Below the pieces are notes generated by a model. The model ran no database searches. It saw nothing but the letters and a program-made list of their open reading frames with translations, and had not been told where the DNA came from. A stretch of DNA of 64,000 bases from contig CBIFWO010000001.1 in NCBI GenBank assembly GCA_966186595.1, positions 1 through 64,000 on the forward strand, given 5' to 3'. Positions within the stretch are counted from its first letter, which is position 1, and the number at the start of each line of letters is the position of its first letter. Made by a program: the position numbers and the translations under genes. Of the stretch, positions 7,574 through 15,860 are shown piece by piece. The stretch is from JALRBM01 sp966186595 (GTDB lineage: Bacteria; Patescibacteriota; Saccharimonadia; Saccharimonadales; Saccharimonadaceae).

Positions 7574-8088
7574 CGTGCCGCGTCGGTCCGGAAGCCACCC
7601 GTTCCGTAGTGATTTCCCAGCATGTTGATGTGACCCATCCGCGCGCCGAGGTCGCTGGTCAGCTCGCCCAGAACACGGCTCCTTGCTGAGTACACCACCG
7701 TGTCATGCAGAAGGTCGCCCTCCTGCATGTCGGACGGGTGGATGGAGTGAACCTCCAGCCCGTCGGTGCTGGTGCGCTGGACGAGGATCGTTCCTTCGCC
7801 GGCCGTCACATCGACCGGACAGAACGCGAGGTAGAACTCGTCGGCGACGTCACTCTCCCGAAGAAGCGCAAGCGCGGCCTCCAGTTCGGCGGCCACGCCG
7901 GGGGCTTCCGAGGGAACCGCCGGACGCAGGATCGTCGCACCTGCGGTGGGCAGTTCCTGGATCAGAAGCTGACCCTCGGGGAGAGCGAAGTCGTCGCGCC
8001 GGCAGACGAGCACGAGGCTGTCGCCGCAGTTCAGTGACGCGAAGTCGTCGAGCACGCCGAGGTGCTCAGCGATGGATTGACCGATCAC
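7570..8088 (-). CDS. GC-rich hypothetical protein, upstream partner of the cupin
   Basis: Unrecognised, 172 residues, acidic, no membrane segment. GTG 8088 is chosen because GGAGG lies 7 nt upstream; ATG 8094 would be only 1 nt from the SD. The -35/-10 pair at 8152-8180 gives a leader of about 55 nt with a small GGAGC/GCTCC hairpin. It overlaps the cupin gene by 4 nt, so it may be the substrate or partner of the putative oxygenase (inference). Codons end mostly in G or C, unlike neighbours. Confidence 0.7.
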   Translation of the reverse strand: MIGQSIAEHLGVLDDFASLNCGDSLVLVCRRDDFALPEGQLLIQELPTAGATILRPAVPSEAPGVAAELEAALALLRESDVADEFYLAFCPVDVTAGEGTILVQRTSTDGLEVHSIHPSDMQEGDLLHDTVVYSARSRVLGELTSDLGARMGHINMLGNHYGTGGFRTDAAR

Positions 8089-8151
8089 GGTCATTCCTCC
8101 ATATGTCAGAAGTTTGGAGCAATGCTCCCTTGGTGCCTGAAAGGCGATAAT

Positions 8152-8180
8152 ACTGTACCACTCGCAAGACATGAAATCAA
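8152..8180 (-). promoter_or_regulatory. Promoter of island C
   Basis: Minus-strand TTGATT (8175-8180) and TACAGT (8152-8157) are separated by 17 nt, about 60 nt upstream of the GTG start. Confidence 0.55.
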
Positions 8181-8240
8181 TCTAAAAGTGGTAAACTGAA
8201 GTTTTCTTCATCTTCTAAATCGGTTATGATATGGGGTAGT

Positions 8241-9521
8241 ATGTTCAAAAGTTACGTCCAGCGAAAATTAGAAAAATACGTCGTCAAATATTTCAAGCGT
8301 CACCCGGAGGTCAAGCTGGTCGTGGTGGCCGGAAGTGTGGGTAAGACGAGCACTAAGCGAGCGATTGCCACTCTTCTTTCCCAGCGCTATCGTGTCGCCC
8401 TTCACGAAGGCAATCATAATACGCCGATCAGTGTACCCGTGGCAATTTTAGGGATTGAATATCCAAAAAATATTCACAGTATTGGCGCGTGGCTGTCGGT
8501 GTTTCGCGCCGCCAAAGAGCGTATCAAAGAGCCAACAGGAGTCGATGTTATTATTCAGGAACTAGGCGCCGACCAGCCTGGGGACATCGCACATTTTGGG
8601 AAGTATCTAAAGCCGGATATTGGGGTCGTGACTGCGGTAACGCCCGAACACATGGAATTCTTTCATACGTTGGATGCTGTGGCGCAGGAAGAATTAACCG
8701 CGGCGAACTTCTCGAAACTCGCTATTATTAATCGTGATGACATCGATGGCCGATATGCTGAACTTTTGACGAACGAAAATCTTGATACTTACGGAACGAC
8801 TGGCGCTGCCGAATATCGGTTCGAGACCGAAGATTTTACCCTCGAAGATGGCCACAAGGGGAATGTTATTATTCCTGAATTTGAGGACCCAATCAAGGTG
8901 AAGCTAAAACTCCTCGGTGAGCATAGCCTTCGTCCCGCCATGGGTGCGGTGGCGGTGGCTGTCAAGATGGGCCTGTCTGCAACTGAAATCACTAAGGGTC
9001 TCCAGATGATTCGCCCTGTGCCTGGCCGGATGAATATCCTGCGTGGCATCGACGAGACGATTATTATTGACGATACTTACAATTCCAGTCCGGTCGCGGC
9101 GGCATCGGCGCTCCAGGCACTCTATAGCTTGCAGGTGCCGGAGCGAATCGCGATTCTTGGAAGTATGAACGAGCTAGGTGAATCATCCAAAGACGAGCAT
9201 GAGAAGCTAGGCATGCTGTGCGATCCCAATATTCTGACCTGGGTGGTAACCGTCGGTGACGAAGCCGAGAAATTCCTGGCCCCAGCGGCAAGGGCGAGGG
9301 GGTGCCAGGTCAAGAGTTTTAAGCGTGCTATTGATGCCGGGGCGTTCGTTCGCAGTGTGACTCAACCCGGGGCAGCCATTTTAGCGAAAGGTTCGCAAAA
9401 CGGCGGCTATCTAGAGGAGGCGGTAAAGGTGCTGTGTATCTTGAGTGAAGACGATGAACTCGTGCGTCAATCGCCTGAATGGCTGAAAATCAAAGAGGAC
9501 TTCTTTTCCAAGTTTGCATAG
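8241..9521 (+). CDS. murF: MurF-like Mur ligase
   Basis: A 426-residue Mur ligase with ATP P-loop GSVGKTSTK, an EGNHNTPIS strand, the MurF-type DDTYNSSPVAA signature and LGSMNELGE near the C-terminal domain. MurF adds D-Ala-D-Ala to UDP-MurNAc-tripeptide in the cytoplasm. ATG 8226 is an alternative start 15 nt upstream; neither has a clear SD. The length is slightly short for MurF. It lies alone, directly upstream of leuS. Confidence 0.82.
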   Translation: MFKSYVQRKLEKYVVKYFKRHPEVKLVVVAGSVGKTSTKRAIATLLSQRYRVALHEGNHNTPISVPVAILGIEYPKNIHSIGAWLSVFRAAKERIKEPTGVDVIIQELGADQPGDIAHFGKYLKPDIGVVTAVTPEHMEFFHTLDAVAQEELTAANFSKLAIINRDDIDGRYAELLTNENLDTYGTTGAAEYRFETEDFTLEDGHKGNVIIPEFEDPIKVKLKLLGEHSLRPAMGAVAVAVKMGLSATEITKGLQMIRPVPGRMNILRGIDETIIIDDTYNSSPVAAASALQALYSLQVPERIAILGSMNELGESSKDEHEKLGMLCDPNILTWVVTVGDEAEKFLAPAARARGCQVKSFKRAIDAGAFVRSVTQPGAAILAKGSQNGGYLEEAVKVLCILSEDDELVRQSPEWLKIKEDFFSKFA

Positions 9522-9559
9522 AGGTGTATCAGGGGTAAATATCTGATATACTTACACAT

Positions 9560-12472
9560 ATGAAACGCTATAATCCATCTGAAATTGAACAGAAATGGCA
9601 GGAGAAATGGGAGCAGGATAACACCTACGCGGTTGATTTGTCTGACCACTCCAAGCCAAAATACTATGGATTTAGCATGCTCCCTGGTATTACGGGTGCC
9701 GGTATTCACATCGGACACGGTCGCACATACCAGTTTAGTGATATCAAGGTACGCGCCAAAAGGCAGCAGGGTTATGTGGCATATCACCCAATTGGTTGGG
9801 ATTCCTTTGGACTGCCGGTCGAAAATTATGCGATTAAGGTTGGTAAAAAGCCGCGTGAGGCGCACGACGAGGCTAAAGTAAATTTCAAGCGGCAGTTAAA
9901 GCGTCTTGGTTTTAGTTATGATTGGTCCAAGGAAATTAGCACTGCTGATCCACAGTATTATAAATGGACACAGTGGATTTTCAATCAGTTATATAAAAAT
10001 GATCTGGCCTATCAAAAAGAAAGCCCCCAGTGGTGGTGCGAAACCGACCAAACGGTGCTGGCGAACGAGCAAGTTGAGGGCGGTAAATGTTGGCGTTGTG
10101 GTAATCAAGTTATCAAAAAGAACCTCAAACAATGGTTTTTCAAAATCACTGAATATGCCGATGAAATGCTCGAAGCAACAGACGATCTGGACTGGACTGA
10201 ATCGGTCAAGGTCATGCAAAAGAACTGGATCGGTCGATCGCAAGGCGCCGAGATTGACTTTAAAATCGATGGCCGTGATGAGACGATCACCGTGTTTACG
10301 ACGCGTCCCGACACGGTGTTTGGTGCCACGGTTATGGTGCTTGCGCCAGAGCACTCACTGGCAAAATCCTTGGCGAATGACGAAACGCGTGACGCTGTTG
10401 AAGAGTATATCATTGATGCAGCACGTAAGTCTGAAATTGAACGCATGAACGAAACCCGTGAAAAAACAGGTGTCTTCACTGGAAGCCATGCGATTAACCC
10501 TGCGACGGGCGAGCGGATTCCAATTTGGCTCGCAGATTATGTACTTGCGGGCTACGGTACGGGCGCAATTATGGCGGTTCCAGCACATGATGAACGCGAC
10601 TTTGCATTTGCCGATAAATTCAATATTCCAATCAAGGACGTCGTGGCGCAGGATTTTGGCGACGAATTGCCTGACCCGAAAGAGGTAGAAGGTGTGGTCG
10701 TAATTGGCTACGATCCAATAACCAAAAAATTCATGGGACTAAAAAATCTGCGCAATGATCGAGGCTGGTTAGTAGCGGGTGGTCGCGAGGAGAACGAAAC
10801 ATTTGAACAGGCGGCGTACCGCGAACTTCGTGAAGAGGCTGGTTTCATCGATGTCGAGGCTATGATACCACTCGGCGTACCGGTTTACTCCTATTACTAC
10901 AATAGTAATAAGCAGAGCAACCGACGCTCTAAAGGATATAATTTTTTGGCAATTATCAATGCTGAAAATCAAGGCAAACAGGCATTGGAGTCTCATGAAA
11001 ACTTCGAACCATACTGGGATACGATTGAGGGCGTCAAGAAACGTACCAATCCCGAGGGCAGTGCCGAACACTGGATTGAAGGTCTGGAACGGGCAGCTCA
11101 GGCTGCCAAGGCTTATGAAAAGGGTGAAAAATATCAAGCCCCGCTCTATCACGGTGAAGGTATCTTGATCAATTCCGGTGCCTTTGACGGCATGCGTACA
11201 GAACAGGCTCGTGAAGAGATTGTTGCATGGCTGGAGCAACAGGGGGTTGGGCGCAGCAAAGTCACCTACAAAATGCGTGATTGGTTGATCAGCCGCCAGC
11301 GCTACTGGGGTGCGCCTATCCCAATCGTTCACTGTGAAAAGGATGGCGCCGTTGCTGTTCCGGACAATCAATTGCCGGTAATTTTGCCGGATGTTGATGA
11401 TTTCAAGCCAAAAGGCGGTGCGACATCTGTACTCGCTGAGGTGGAGGATTGGGTGAATGCTACTTGTCCAACCTGTGGCGGGCCAGCAAAACGGGAAACA
11501 GATACAATGGACGGTTATGCATGTAGCAGTTGGTATTTCCTGCGCTACCTCGATCCTTTTAATGACGAGCAGGCATGGGATCCGAACATCGAGGCGCATT
11601 GGGGACCGGTTGACTTCTATAATGGTGCCGATCATGCCGTGGCGCATCTGTTATATTCTCGTTTTTGGCAAAGATTCTTCCATAAACTTGGCCTCGTTTC
11701 TCATCCCGAGCCGTTCAAGCGCATGATGTACAACGCCTACGTTCTCGCCTCGGATGGTCGTAAGATGAGTAAATCCCTAGGCAATGTGGTCGATCCGATG
11801 GAGATTATGGATAGCGGCTACGGGGCTGACAGTTTGCGTGTCTACGAAATGTTCGCAGCGCCATACGATCAGGAAATTATTTGGGATCCAAATGGTGTTC
11901 CGGGCACGTACAGATTCCTTAGTCGTGTCTGGAATTTGATCCAAGAATACCTAGAGTCTCAATCTGTCACGCTTGAGGATGGCACTAGGAAGGAAGTATT
12001 AAAGACTGCTCATTATACCGTTAAAAAAGTCACGAGTGATATTGAAGATGAAAAATTCAATACCTCTGTTTCGACCATGATGGAGGCGGTCAATGCGTAT
12101 TACAAACTAAAGGAAAAAGGTCAATTCGGGAAAGGTACTGAATGGGAGTTTGCTCTTGAATCACTTTTACAAATCCTTGCACCATTTGCGCCGCATCTGA
12201 CGGAAGAGCTATGGCATCAACTGGGCCATGAGGCGACAATCCACGTAGATACTTGGCCAAAATGGGATGATGCTTATCTACAAACCGATGAGATCACGAT
12301 CATTGTGCAGGTGAATGGCAAGTTGCGTGCAAAGCTGAGTGTTTCGGCCGATATTTCTGAAGAGGAGGTTAAGAAATTCGCCCTGACAGATGAGCATGTG
12401 GGGAAATTCCTGGGTGGTGACCCTAAAAAAGTGATCTATGTGAAAAATCGTCTAGTTAACATTGTGATATAG
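9560..12472 (+). CDS. leuS: Leucyl-tRNA synthetase with a Nudix domain inserted in the editing region
   Basis: A 970-residue class I synthetase. HIGH is at about residues 50-53 and KMSKS at 735-739. Zinc-type Cys pairs lie near CWRC (about 178) and CPTC, and the editing core has TGAIMAVPAHDERD. Between that core and HGEGILINSG, where bacterial LeuRS usually has only a short linker, there are about 155 residues. These contain a perfect Nudix box (residues about 405-427: GGREENETFEQ...RELREEAGF). The frame is continuous, so this is one polypeptide. TATACT ends 7 nt before the ATG, implying a leaderless mRNA. The Nudix function is unknown. Confidence 0.95.
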   Translation: MKRYNPSEIEQKWQEKWEQDNTYAVDLSDHSKPKYYGFSMLPGITGAGIHIGHGRTYQFSDIKVRAKRQQGYVAYHPIGWDSFGLPVENYAIKVGKKPREAHDEAKVNFKRQLKRLGFSYDWSKEISTADPQYYKWTQWIFNQLYKNDLAYQKESPQWWCETDQTVLANEQVEGGKCWRCGNQVIKKNLKQWFFKITEYADEMLEATDDLDWTESVKVMQKNWIGRSQGAEIDFKIDGRDETITVFTTRPDTVFGATVMVLAPEHSLAKSLANDETRDAVEEYIIDAARKSEIERMNETREKTGVFTGSHAINPATGERIPIWLADYVLAGYGTGAIMAVPAHDERDFAFADKFNIPIKDVVAQDFGDELPDPKEVEGVVVIGYDPITKKFMGLKNLRNDRGWLVAGGREENETFEQAAYRELREEAGFIDVEAMIPLGVPVYSYYYNSNKQSNRRSKGYNFLAIINAENQGKQALESHENFEPYWDTIEGVKKRTNPEGSAEHWIEGLERAAQAAKAYEKGEKYQAPLYHGEGILINSGAFDGMRTEQAREEIVAWLEQQGVGRSKVTYKMRDWLISRQRYWGAPIPIVHCEKDGAVAVPDNQLPVILPDVDDFKPKGGATSVLAEVEDWVNATCPTCGGPAKRETDTMDGYACSSWYFLRYLDPFNDEQAWDPNIEAHWGPVDFYNGADHAVAHLLYSRFWQRFFHKLGLVSHPEPFKRMMYNAYVLASDGRKMSKSLGNVVDPMEIMDSGYGADSLRVYEMFAAPYDQEIIWDPNGVPGTYRFLSRVWNLIQEYLESQSVTLEDGTRKEVLKTAHYTVKKVTSDIEDEKFNTSVSTMMEAVNAYYKLKEKGQFGKGTEWEFALESLLQILAPFAPHLTEELWHQLGHEATIHVDTWPKWDDAYLQTDEITIIVQVNGKLRAKLSVSADISEEEVKKFALTDEHVGKFLGGDPKKVIYVKNRLVNIVI

Positions 12473-12498
12473 GAGACCCCTCTGACGGCTGTAAGCAC

Positions 12499-12527
12499 TT
12501 GGCATAAGTCTATCGCTGTGGTATTTA
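12499..12527 (+). promoter_or_regulatory. Promoter of mini-gene D
   Basis: TTGGCA and TATTTA are separated by 17 nt, ending 29 nt before the GTG start. Confidence 0.5.
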
Positions 12528-12556
12528 TAGAAGGACTACGAGGATGGGAGAATGCT

Positions 12557-12703
12557 GTGGGACGAAAGATGGTGGATGGAGAGGATGCTTTCCCGGACGA
12601 GGATGGCAACATTCACATCCAGCTCAACACGCCCGCGGACGAAGCAGGGGGGAGCTCTCACATCGTTGAGATCGAATTGCCTCCCCGCTCGGATGAGGCA
12701 TAA
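12557..12703 (+). CDS. GC-rich orphan mini-gene D, 48-aa acidic peptide
   Basis: Unrecognised. GTG 12557 follows GGGAG at 6-nt spacing; an in-frame ATG lies 4 codons later. The peptide is acidic (GEDAFPDEDG..., PADEAGG, PPRSDEA) and has no Cys or membrane segment. A 14-bp perfect hairpin follows. It is the first of three consecutive mini-genes between leuS and rpmF. Codon use is more G/C-ending than in leuS. Confidence 0.6.
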   Translation: MGRKMVDGEDAFPDEDGNIHIQLNTPADEAGGSSHIVEIELPPRSDEA

Positions 12704-12712
12704 GCTGTAGTC

Positions 12713-12744
12713 GAACAGAGGCGGTGGATTCACCGCCTCTGTTC
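12713..12744 (+). terminator. Terminator of mini-gene D
   Basis: Perfect 14-bp stem (GAACAGAGGCGGTG and its complement) with a 4-nt loop, 9 nt after the stop. Confidence 0.75.
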
Positions 12745-12849
12745 TGAATCTATTGTCTTCTTGAACAAATAGTGGTGATCTGTTTATATACTTATTGCAG
12801 ATCAGGCAGGTATCCGGACAGGATACCTCAGCGAGAAGAGGAGTTGCTC

Positions 12850-12984
12850 GTGGCGGCAGATGACCGTATCGAAGTGGAGACCACCACTTCGAAGCTGGTG
12901 GATGACGGCGAAGGTCTGCCCGAAGTTGTCGACACCGGAAAGGTGAAGATGAGCTTCCCGGCGGGCGAAGGACCGTCTACCTGA
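12850..12984 (+). CDS. GC-rich orphan mini-gene E, 44-aa acidic peptide
   Basis: Unrecognised. GAGGAG lies 6 nt before GTG 12850. The first four codons GTG-GCG-GCA-GAT are identical to those of mini-gene F. The peptide (MAADDRIEVETTTSKLVD...) is acidic with alternating hydrophobic residues and no Cys. A TTGAAC box and a TATATA/TATACT region lie upstream. A GC hairpin follows the TGA. Confidence 0.6.
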   Translation: MAADDRIEVETTTSKLVDDGEGLPEVVDTGKVKMSFPAGEGPST

Positions 12985-12990
12985 GCTGTA

Positions 12991-13035
12991 GGGTTGAGCT
13001 GGTGGTGCGCTCCGAGCTGCACCCCCGGCTCACCC
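12991..13035 (+). terminator. Terminator of mini-gene E
   Basis: GGGT-GAGC at the left and GGCTC-ACCC at the right pair, with an inner GGTGGTGC/GCACCCCC extension. No T-tract follows. Confidence 0.5.
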
Positions 13036-13128
13036 ATAGCAACTGCTCTATTTTTATTGAACTTTATGTCCACCCGTGATTTCATAGATAAGCAAGAAAG
13101 TTACCTGTGTATGGAAGGGCAGTGGGGC

Positions 13129-13227
13129 GTGGCGGCAGATCCTGGTGAAGATCCCGACGAGCTTGTCGTGGATGTTGTCCTTACTGACCCCGAGAATGGG
13201 GAGGACGGTGTTGCCATCACCATCTAG
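13129..13227 (+). CDS. GC-rich orphan mini-gene F, 32-aa acidic peptide
   Basis: Unrecognised and very short. GTG 13129 is preceded by GGAAGGG at 9-nt spacing and opens with the same codons as mini-gene E. The product (MAADPGEDPDELVVD...) is strongly acidic with a hydrophobic C terminus. ATG 13111 is an in-frame alternative without a good SD. A hairpin lies about 50 nt downstream. The coding call rests on SD, shared N terminus and codon bias. Confidence 0.5.
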   Translation: MAADPGEDPDELVVDVVLTDPENGEDGVAITI

Positions 13228-13275
13228 TCGGGCACTCTTTTGTAGTAGCCTGAAGGCATTCTATGGTAACATTGC

Positions 13276-13317
13276 ACACGCAAGGGGTCACTCATATGGG
13301 TTGGCCTCCTTGCGTGT
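13276..13317 (+). terminator. Terminator of mini-gene F
   Basis: ACACGCAAGG pairs perfectly with CCTTGCGTGT, with further partial pairing inside, just upstream of the rpmF promoter. Confidence 0.65.
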
Positions 13318-13338
13318 CGAAACACAATGGCTTATACC

Positions 13339-13367
13339 TTGAGAAAAAGCCAATAATCCGCTATAAT
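13339..13367 (+). promoter_or_regulatory. Promoter of rpmF-nusB region
   Basis: TTGAGA and a consensus TATAAT are separated by 17 nt; the ATG lies 42 nt downstream with an AAGGAG SD. Confidence 0.8.
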
Positions 13368-13409
13368 ACCAGTAAGTTTTATTACCAAGCCCAAAAGGAG
13401 ATCTTTTAA

Positions 13410-13625
13410 ATGGCACAACCAAAAAAGCAAAGTAGCCCGCGCAAAACCGGTCTGCGACGTAGTCACTTGCTGCTTAGTCTTGCTCGACGCGTTAACGCAA
13501 AATCACCAGTAAAGGTCAAGACGACTAAAAACGAAACTGGCAAAACTAAGACTGCTACTGCAGTAGCTAAAAAGACTGTCAAGAAGGCTGCTGCACCGCA
13601 GAAAACTACCGCTGCCAAGAAATAG
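13410..13625 (+). CDS. rpmF: Probable ribosomal protein bL32 lacking the zinc ribbon
   Basis: A 71-residue basic protein. Its first 30 residues (MAQPKKQSSPRKTG, then RRSH and a hydrophobic stretch) match the bL32 N terminus. The part that normally carries four Cys of a zinc ribbon is missing and is replaced by a Lys/Ala/Thr-rich tail. AAGGAG precedes the ATG. It is followed by nusB and lies near rnc, a location consistent with rpmF. A histone H1-like basic protein is the alternative. Confidence 0.6.
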   Translation: MAQPKKQSSPRKTGLRRSHLLLSLARRVNAKSPVKVKTTKNETGKTKTATAVAKKTVKKAAAPQKTTAAKK

Positions 13626-13668
13626 CAGTTACGTTAACACGTAAAAATCAAAGAAAGAACCAAAAACT

Positions 13669-14130
13669 ATGGCTTCAAACCGTCATCTTGGACGAATCGT
13701 TGCACTGCAAAGTCTTTACGAGTATGAGTTTCGAGTGGGATCGGAAGATACTACAGCTGATATCGATGAAATTTTGGGACGGAATCTCGAGCGCTACGAA
13801 TCTGCGATCGAGGATAAGAAGTTTGTTGAGGGACTCGCGATCGGTGTCATCGAAAAGATGGCCGAGCTGGATGCCAAGATCCAGCCAATTGCCCCCGACT
13901 GGCCCATTGAGCAGATCGCCCGTATTGACCGCACCATCCTTCGCATGGGGCTTTACGAATTGCTCTATCTCGCCGATCTCGTACCGCCCAAGGTAGCGAT
14001 CAACGAGGCGGTTGAGCTTGCCAAGGCATTTGGTTCTGATAATTCAAGCAAGTTTGTGAACGGAGTATTGGGTACTGCCTATCGCACGCTGATTGAAGGA
14101 GAACCTGCCGATGCAAAATCAGAAGTTTGA
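13669..14130 (+). CDS. nusB: Transcription antitermination factor NusB
   Basis: A 153-residue all-helical protein with the family pattern: N-terminal RHLGRIVALQSLYEYEF, central RIDRTILRMGLYELLY, and PPKVAINEAVELAKAFGSDNSSKFVNGVLG near the C terminus. With NusE it binds boxA RNA in rRNA transcription complexes. It is in an operon with rpmF upstream and a Nudix gene and rnc downstream. The Nudix gene begins inside its last 20 nt. Confidence 0.95.
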   Translation: MASNRHLGRIVALQSLYEYEFRVGSEDTTADIDEILGRNLERYESAIEDKKFVEGLAIGVIEKMAELDAKIQPIAPDWPIEQIARIDRTILRMGLYELLYLADLVPPKVAINEAVELAKAFGSDNSSKFVNGVLGTAYRTLIEGEPADAKSEV

Positions 14131-14605
14131 ACGCTTTAAAAAGTACTTCAAACGTCCTCGGGCTTCGATTCAGGAAATTGTTCGTGAACCGACTGCTGGG
14201 GGCGTCGTATTTCGTCGTAATAAAGATGGGGAAGTAGAGATACTTCTTATTCAGGATGCCAAGGATCGTTGGACGATTCCAAAAGGTCATATTGAGGAAG
14301 GTGAAACCGCACAGCAGACTGCCAAACGCGAGATTGGCGAAGAGGCTGGCCTCCATGATGTTGAAGTGCTGGGGTGGCTTGGTAAAATCCACTTCCGCTA
14401 TCGCCGTGTGGACAAGCTCGTATTGATGACGACGCAAATTTACCTCGTCCGAGCCAAAGGCGACACGGACGCTATCAAGAAGGAAGAGTGGATGAATGGT
14501 ATTAAGTGGTTTAAATTTCATGATGCCCTAGACGAAATCGAATATGAGGATATCGGCAAGCTGATGTTACTTGCAATGAAAAAAATCCGACAGGAGAAAT
14601 TGTAA
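14111..14605 (+). CDS. Nudix hydrolase (MutT/Ap4A hydrolase-like)
   Basis: A 164-residue protein with a perfect Nudix box (GHIEEGETAQQ...REIGEEAGL). The set-up TAGGVVFRR...LIQDAKDRWTIPKG resembles diadenosine polyphosphate hydrolases. ATG 14111 has GGAG at 9-nt spacing, inside the nusB 3' end; a longer TTG start is less likely. Its TAA overlaps the rnc ATG by 1 nt, so nusB-nudix-rnc is one coupled operon. Confidence 0.88.
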   Translation: MQNQKFERFKKYFKRPRASIQEIVREPTAGGVVFRRNKDGEVEILLIQDAKDRWTIPKGHIEEGETAQQTAKREIGEEAGLHDVEVLGWLGKIHFRYRRVDKLVLMTTQIYLVRAKGDTDAIKKEEWMNGIKWFKFHDALDEIEYEDIGKLMLLAMKKIRQEKL

Positions 14606-15333
14606 TGAGTGGGATGCAAACGGCTCCATACCAGGAATTCGCACGGGAGAAGCTGGGTTACGAATTCAAAAATTTAGATTATTTAATCACTGCATTGACA
14701 CACCGTAGCTATGTCAACGAGCACAAAAAAAGTGTCAGTGAGCACAACGAGCGTCTAGAGTTCCTGGGTGATGCCGTTTTGGAACTAGCAGTGACTGACT
14801 ATCTCTACAATAACTTCAGCGAACCAGAAGGTATTTTGACATCCTGGCGTGCTGCGCTCGTGCGAACCGAGAGTATTAGCGACGCGGGCGACAAGCTGGG
14901 TTACGAGTCACTTATCCGGATGAGTAAAGGCGAGAAAAATGGTAGTCTGCGTGCTCGCCAGCAAATTCTGGCAAACTCGTTTGAGGCGGTGATCGGGGCG
15001 ATCTACCTAGAGCGTGGATACGGTGACGCAGAGACGTTTATCGCAAAGCATATTCTTTCCAAATTGGACCAAATCCTTGAGACGGGAAGCTGGCGCGATC
15101 CAAAATCTCATCTACAGGAAGTCTCGCAGCGAATGGACGGTCAGACGCCTCAGTACAGAGTGCTGGAAGAGATTGGACCAGATCATGATAAGGTATTTAC
15201 ATTGGGTGTTTTTGTTGGTGAGATGCTGATGGGCAAGGGCACTGGACCTAGCAAGCAATTTGCGCAGCAACAGGCTGCTCGTGCCGCATTGGAGGCATAT
15301 GCCAAGCGGGAAGAGGCGAATACGCCGCGTTAA
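14605..15333 (+). CDS. rnc: Ribonuclease III
   Basis: A 242-residue enzyme with the catalytic signature HNERLEFLGDAVLELAV in the N-terminal endonuclease domain, a second acidic site ANSFEAVIGAIYLE, and a C-terminal dsRNA-binding domain (DPKSHLQE...GKGTGPSKQFAQQQAA). It cleaves double-stranded RNA in rRNA maturation. The start is coupled to the Nudix gene by TAATG. Confidence 0.96.
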   Translation: MSGMQTAPYQEFAREKLGYEFKNLDYLITALTHRSYVNEHKKSVSEHNERLEFLGDAVLELAVTDYLYNNFSEPEGILTSWRAALVRTESISDAGDKLGYESLIRMSKGEKNGSLRARQQILANSFEAVIGAIYLERGYGDAETFIAKHILSKLDQILETGSWRDPKSHLQEVSQRMDGQTPQYRVLEEIGPDHDKVFTLGVFVGEMLMGKGTGPSKQFAQQQAARAALEAYAKREEANTPR

Positions 15334-15347
15334 CCCCTAAAAACAGA

Positions 15348-15376
15348 TTGACTCTCGCCGAAAAACAGTGTAAAAT
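15348..15376 (+). promoter_or_regulatory. Promoter of rpsP
   Basis: TTGACT and TAAAAT are separated by 17 nt, 54 nt upstream of the rpsP ATG, which also has an AAGGAAG SD. Confidence 0.82.
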
Positions 15377-15430
15377 CAGTCAAGAACTAATAAAAGTCTG
15401 CTTTAGAGAAGTAAAGGAAGTTTAATACAT

Positions 15431-15796
15431 ATGCTCGCAATTCGTTTGCAACGTATCGGCCGTAAGGGGTATCCTGTATACCGCCTGGCTGTACAGGAAG
15501 CTCAACGTCACCCATCAAGTGGTCGCGTTGTTACCTATGTCGGTAGCTATAACCCTCACACCAAAGAAGCCAATGTTCAAGTAGAAGCTGCCCAAAAGTA
15601 CCTTGATAACGGTGCGCAGCCAACTCCTCGTGTTGTAAAGCTTTTGAAAGATGCTGGTGTTAAATTACCAAAGTGGGTGAAAGAGCCTGCTAGTGATAAG
15701 CAAAAAGCCATTCGGAATGCGGAAAAACTTCGCAAAAACCAGCCGAAGGAAGAGTCTATTGCTGAAGAAACTCCCCCAGAAGAGTCGACAGAATAA
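15431..15796 (+). CDS. rpsP: 30S ribosomal protein bS16
   Basis: A 121-residue protein with the bS16 core LAIRLQRIGRKGYPVYRLAVQ and VGSYNPHTKE, plus a charged C-terminal extension ending in Glu-rich residues. It helps assemble the 30S body. In many bacteria rpsP is followed by khpA, rimM and trmD; here a terminator and an opposing mini-gene lie between rpsP and khpA, and rimM is absent from the window. Confidence 0.95.
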   Translation: MLAIRLQRIGRKGYPVYRLAVQEAQRHPSSGRVVTYVGSYNPHTKEANVQVEAAQKYLDNGAQPTPRVVKLLKDAGVKLPKWVKEPASDKQKAIRNAEKLRKNQPKEESIAEETPPEESTE

Positions 15797-15810
15797 TACT
15801 TAGATTGTGA

Positions 15811-15849
15811 GAAAGCCCTGCGCCGGCCAGCTAGCGCAGGGCTTTTTTC
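15811..15849. terminator. Terminator of rpsP, shared with mini-gene G
   Basis: AAAGCCCTGCG pairs with CGCAGGGCTTT, followed by T residues; A-rich on the other side, so likely bidirectional. Confidence 0.85.
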
Positions 15850-15860
15850 TGATCCGAAGA

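Noticed and set aside
7683..8150. Arg/Pro-rich plus-strand frame inside island C
   Set aside because: It is the antisense shadow of the GC-rich minus-strand gene with no start signal.
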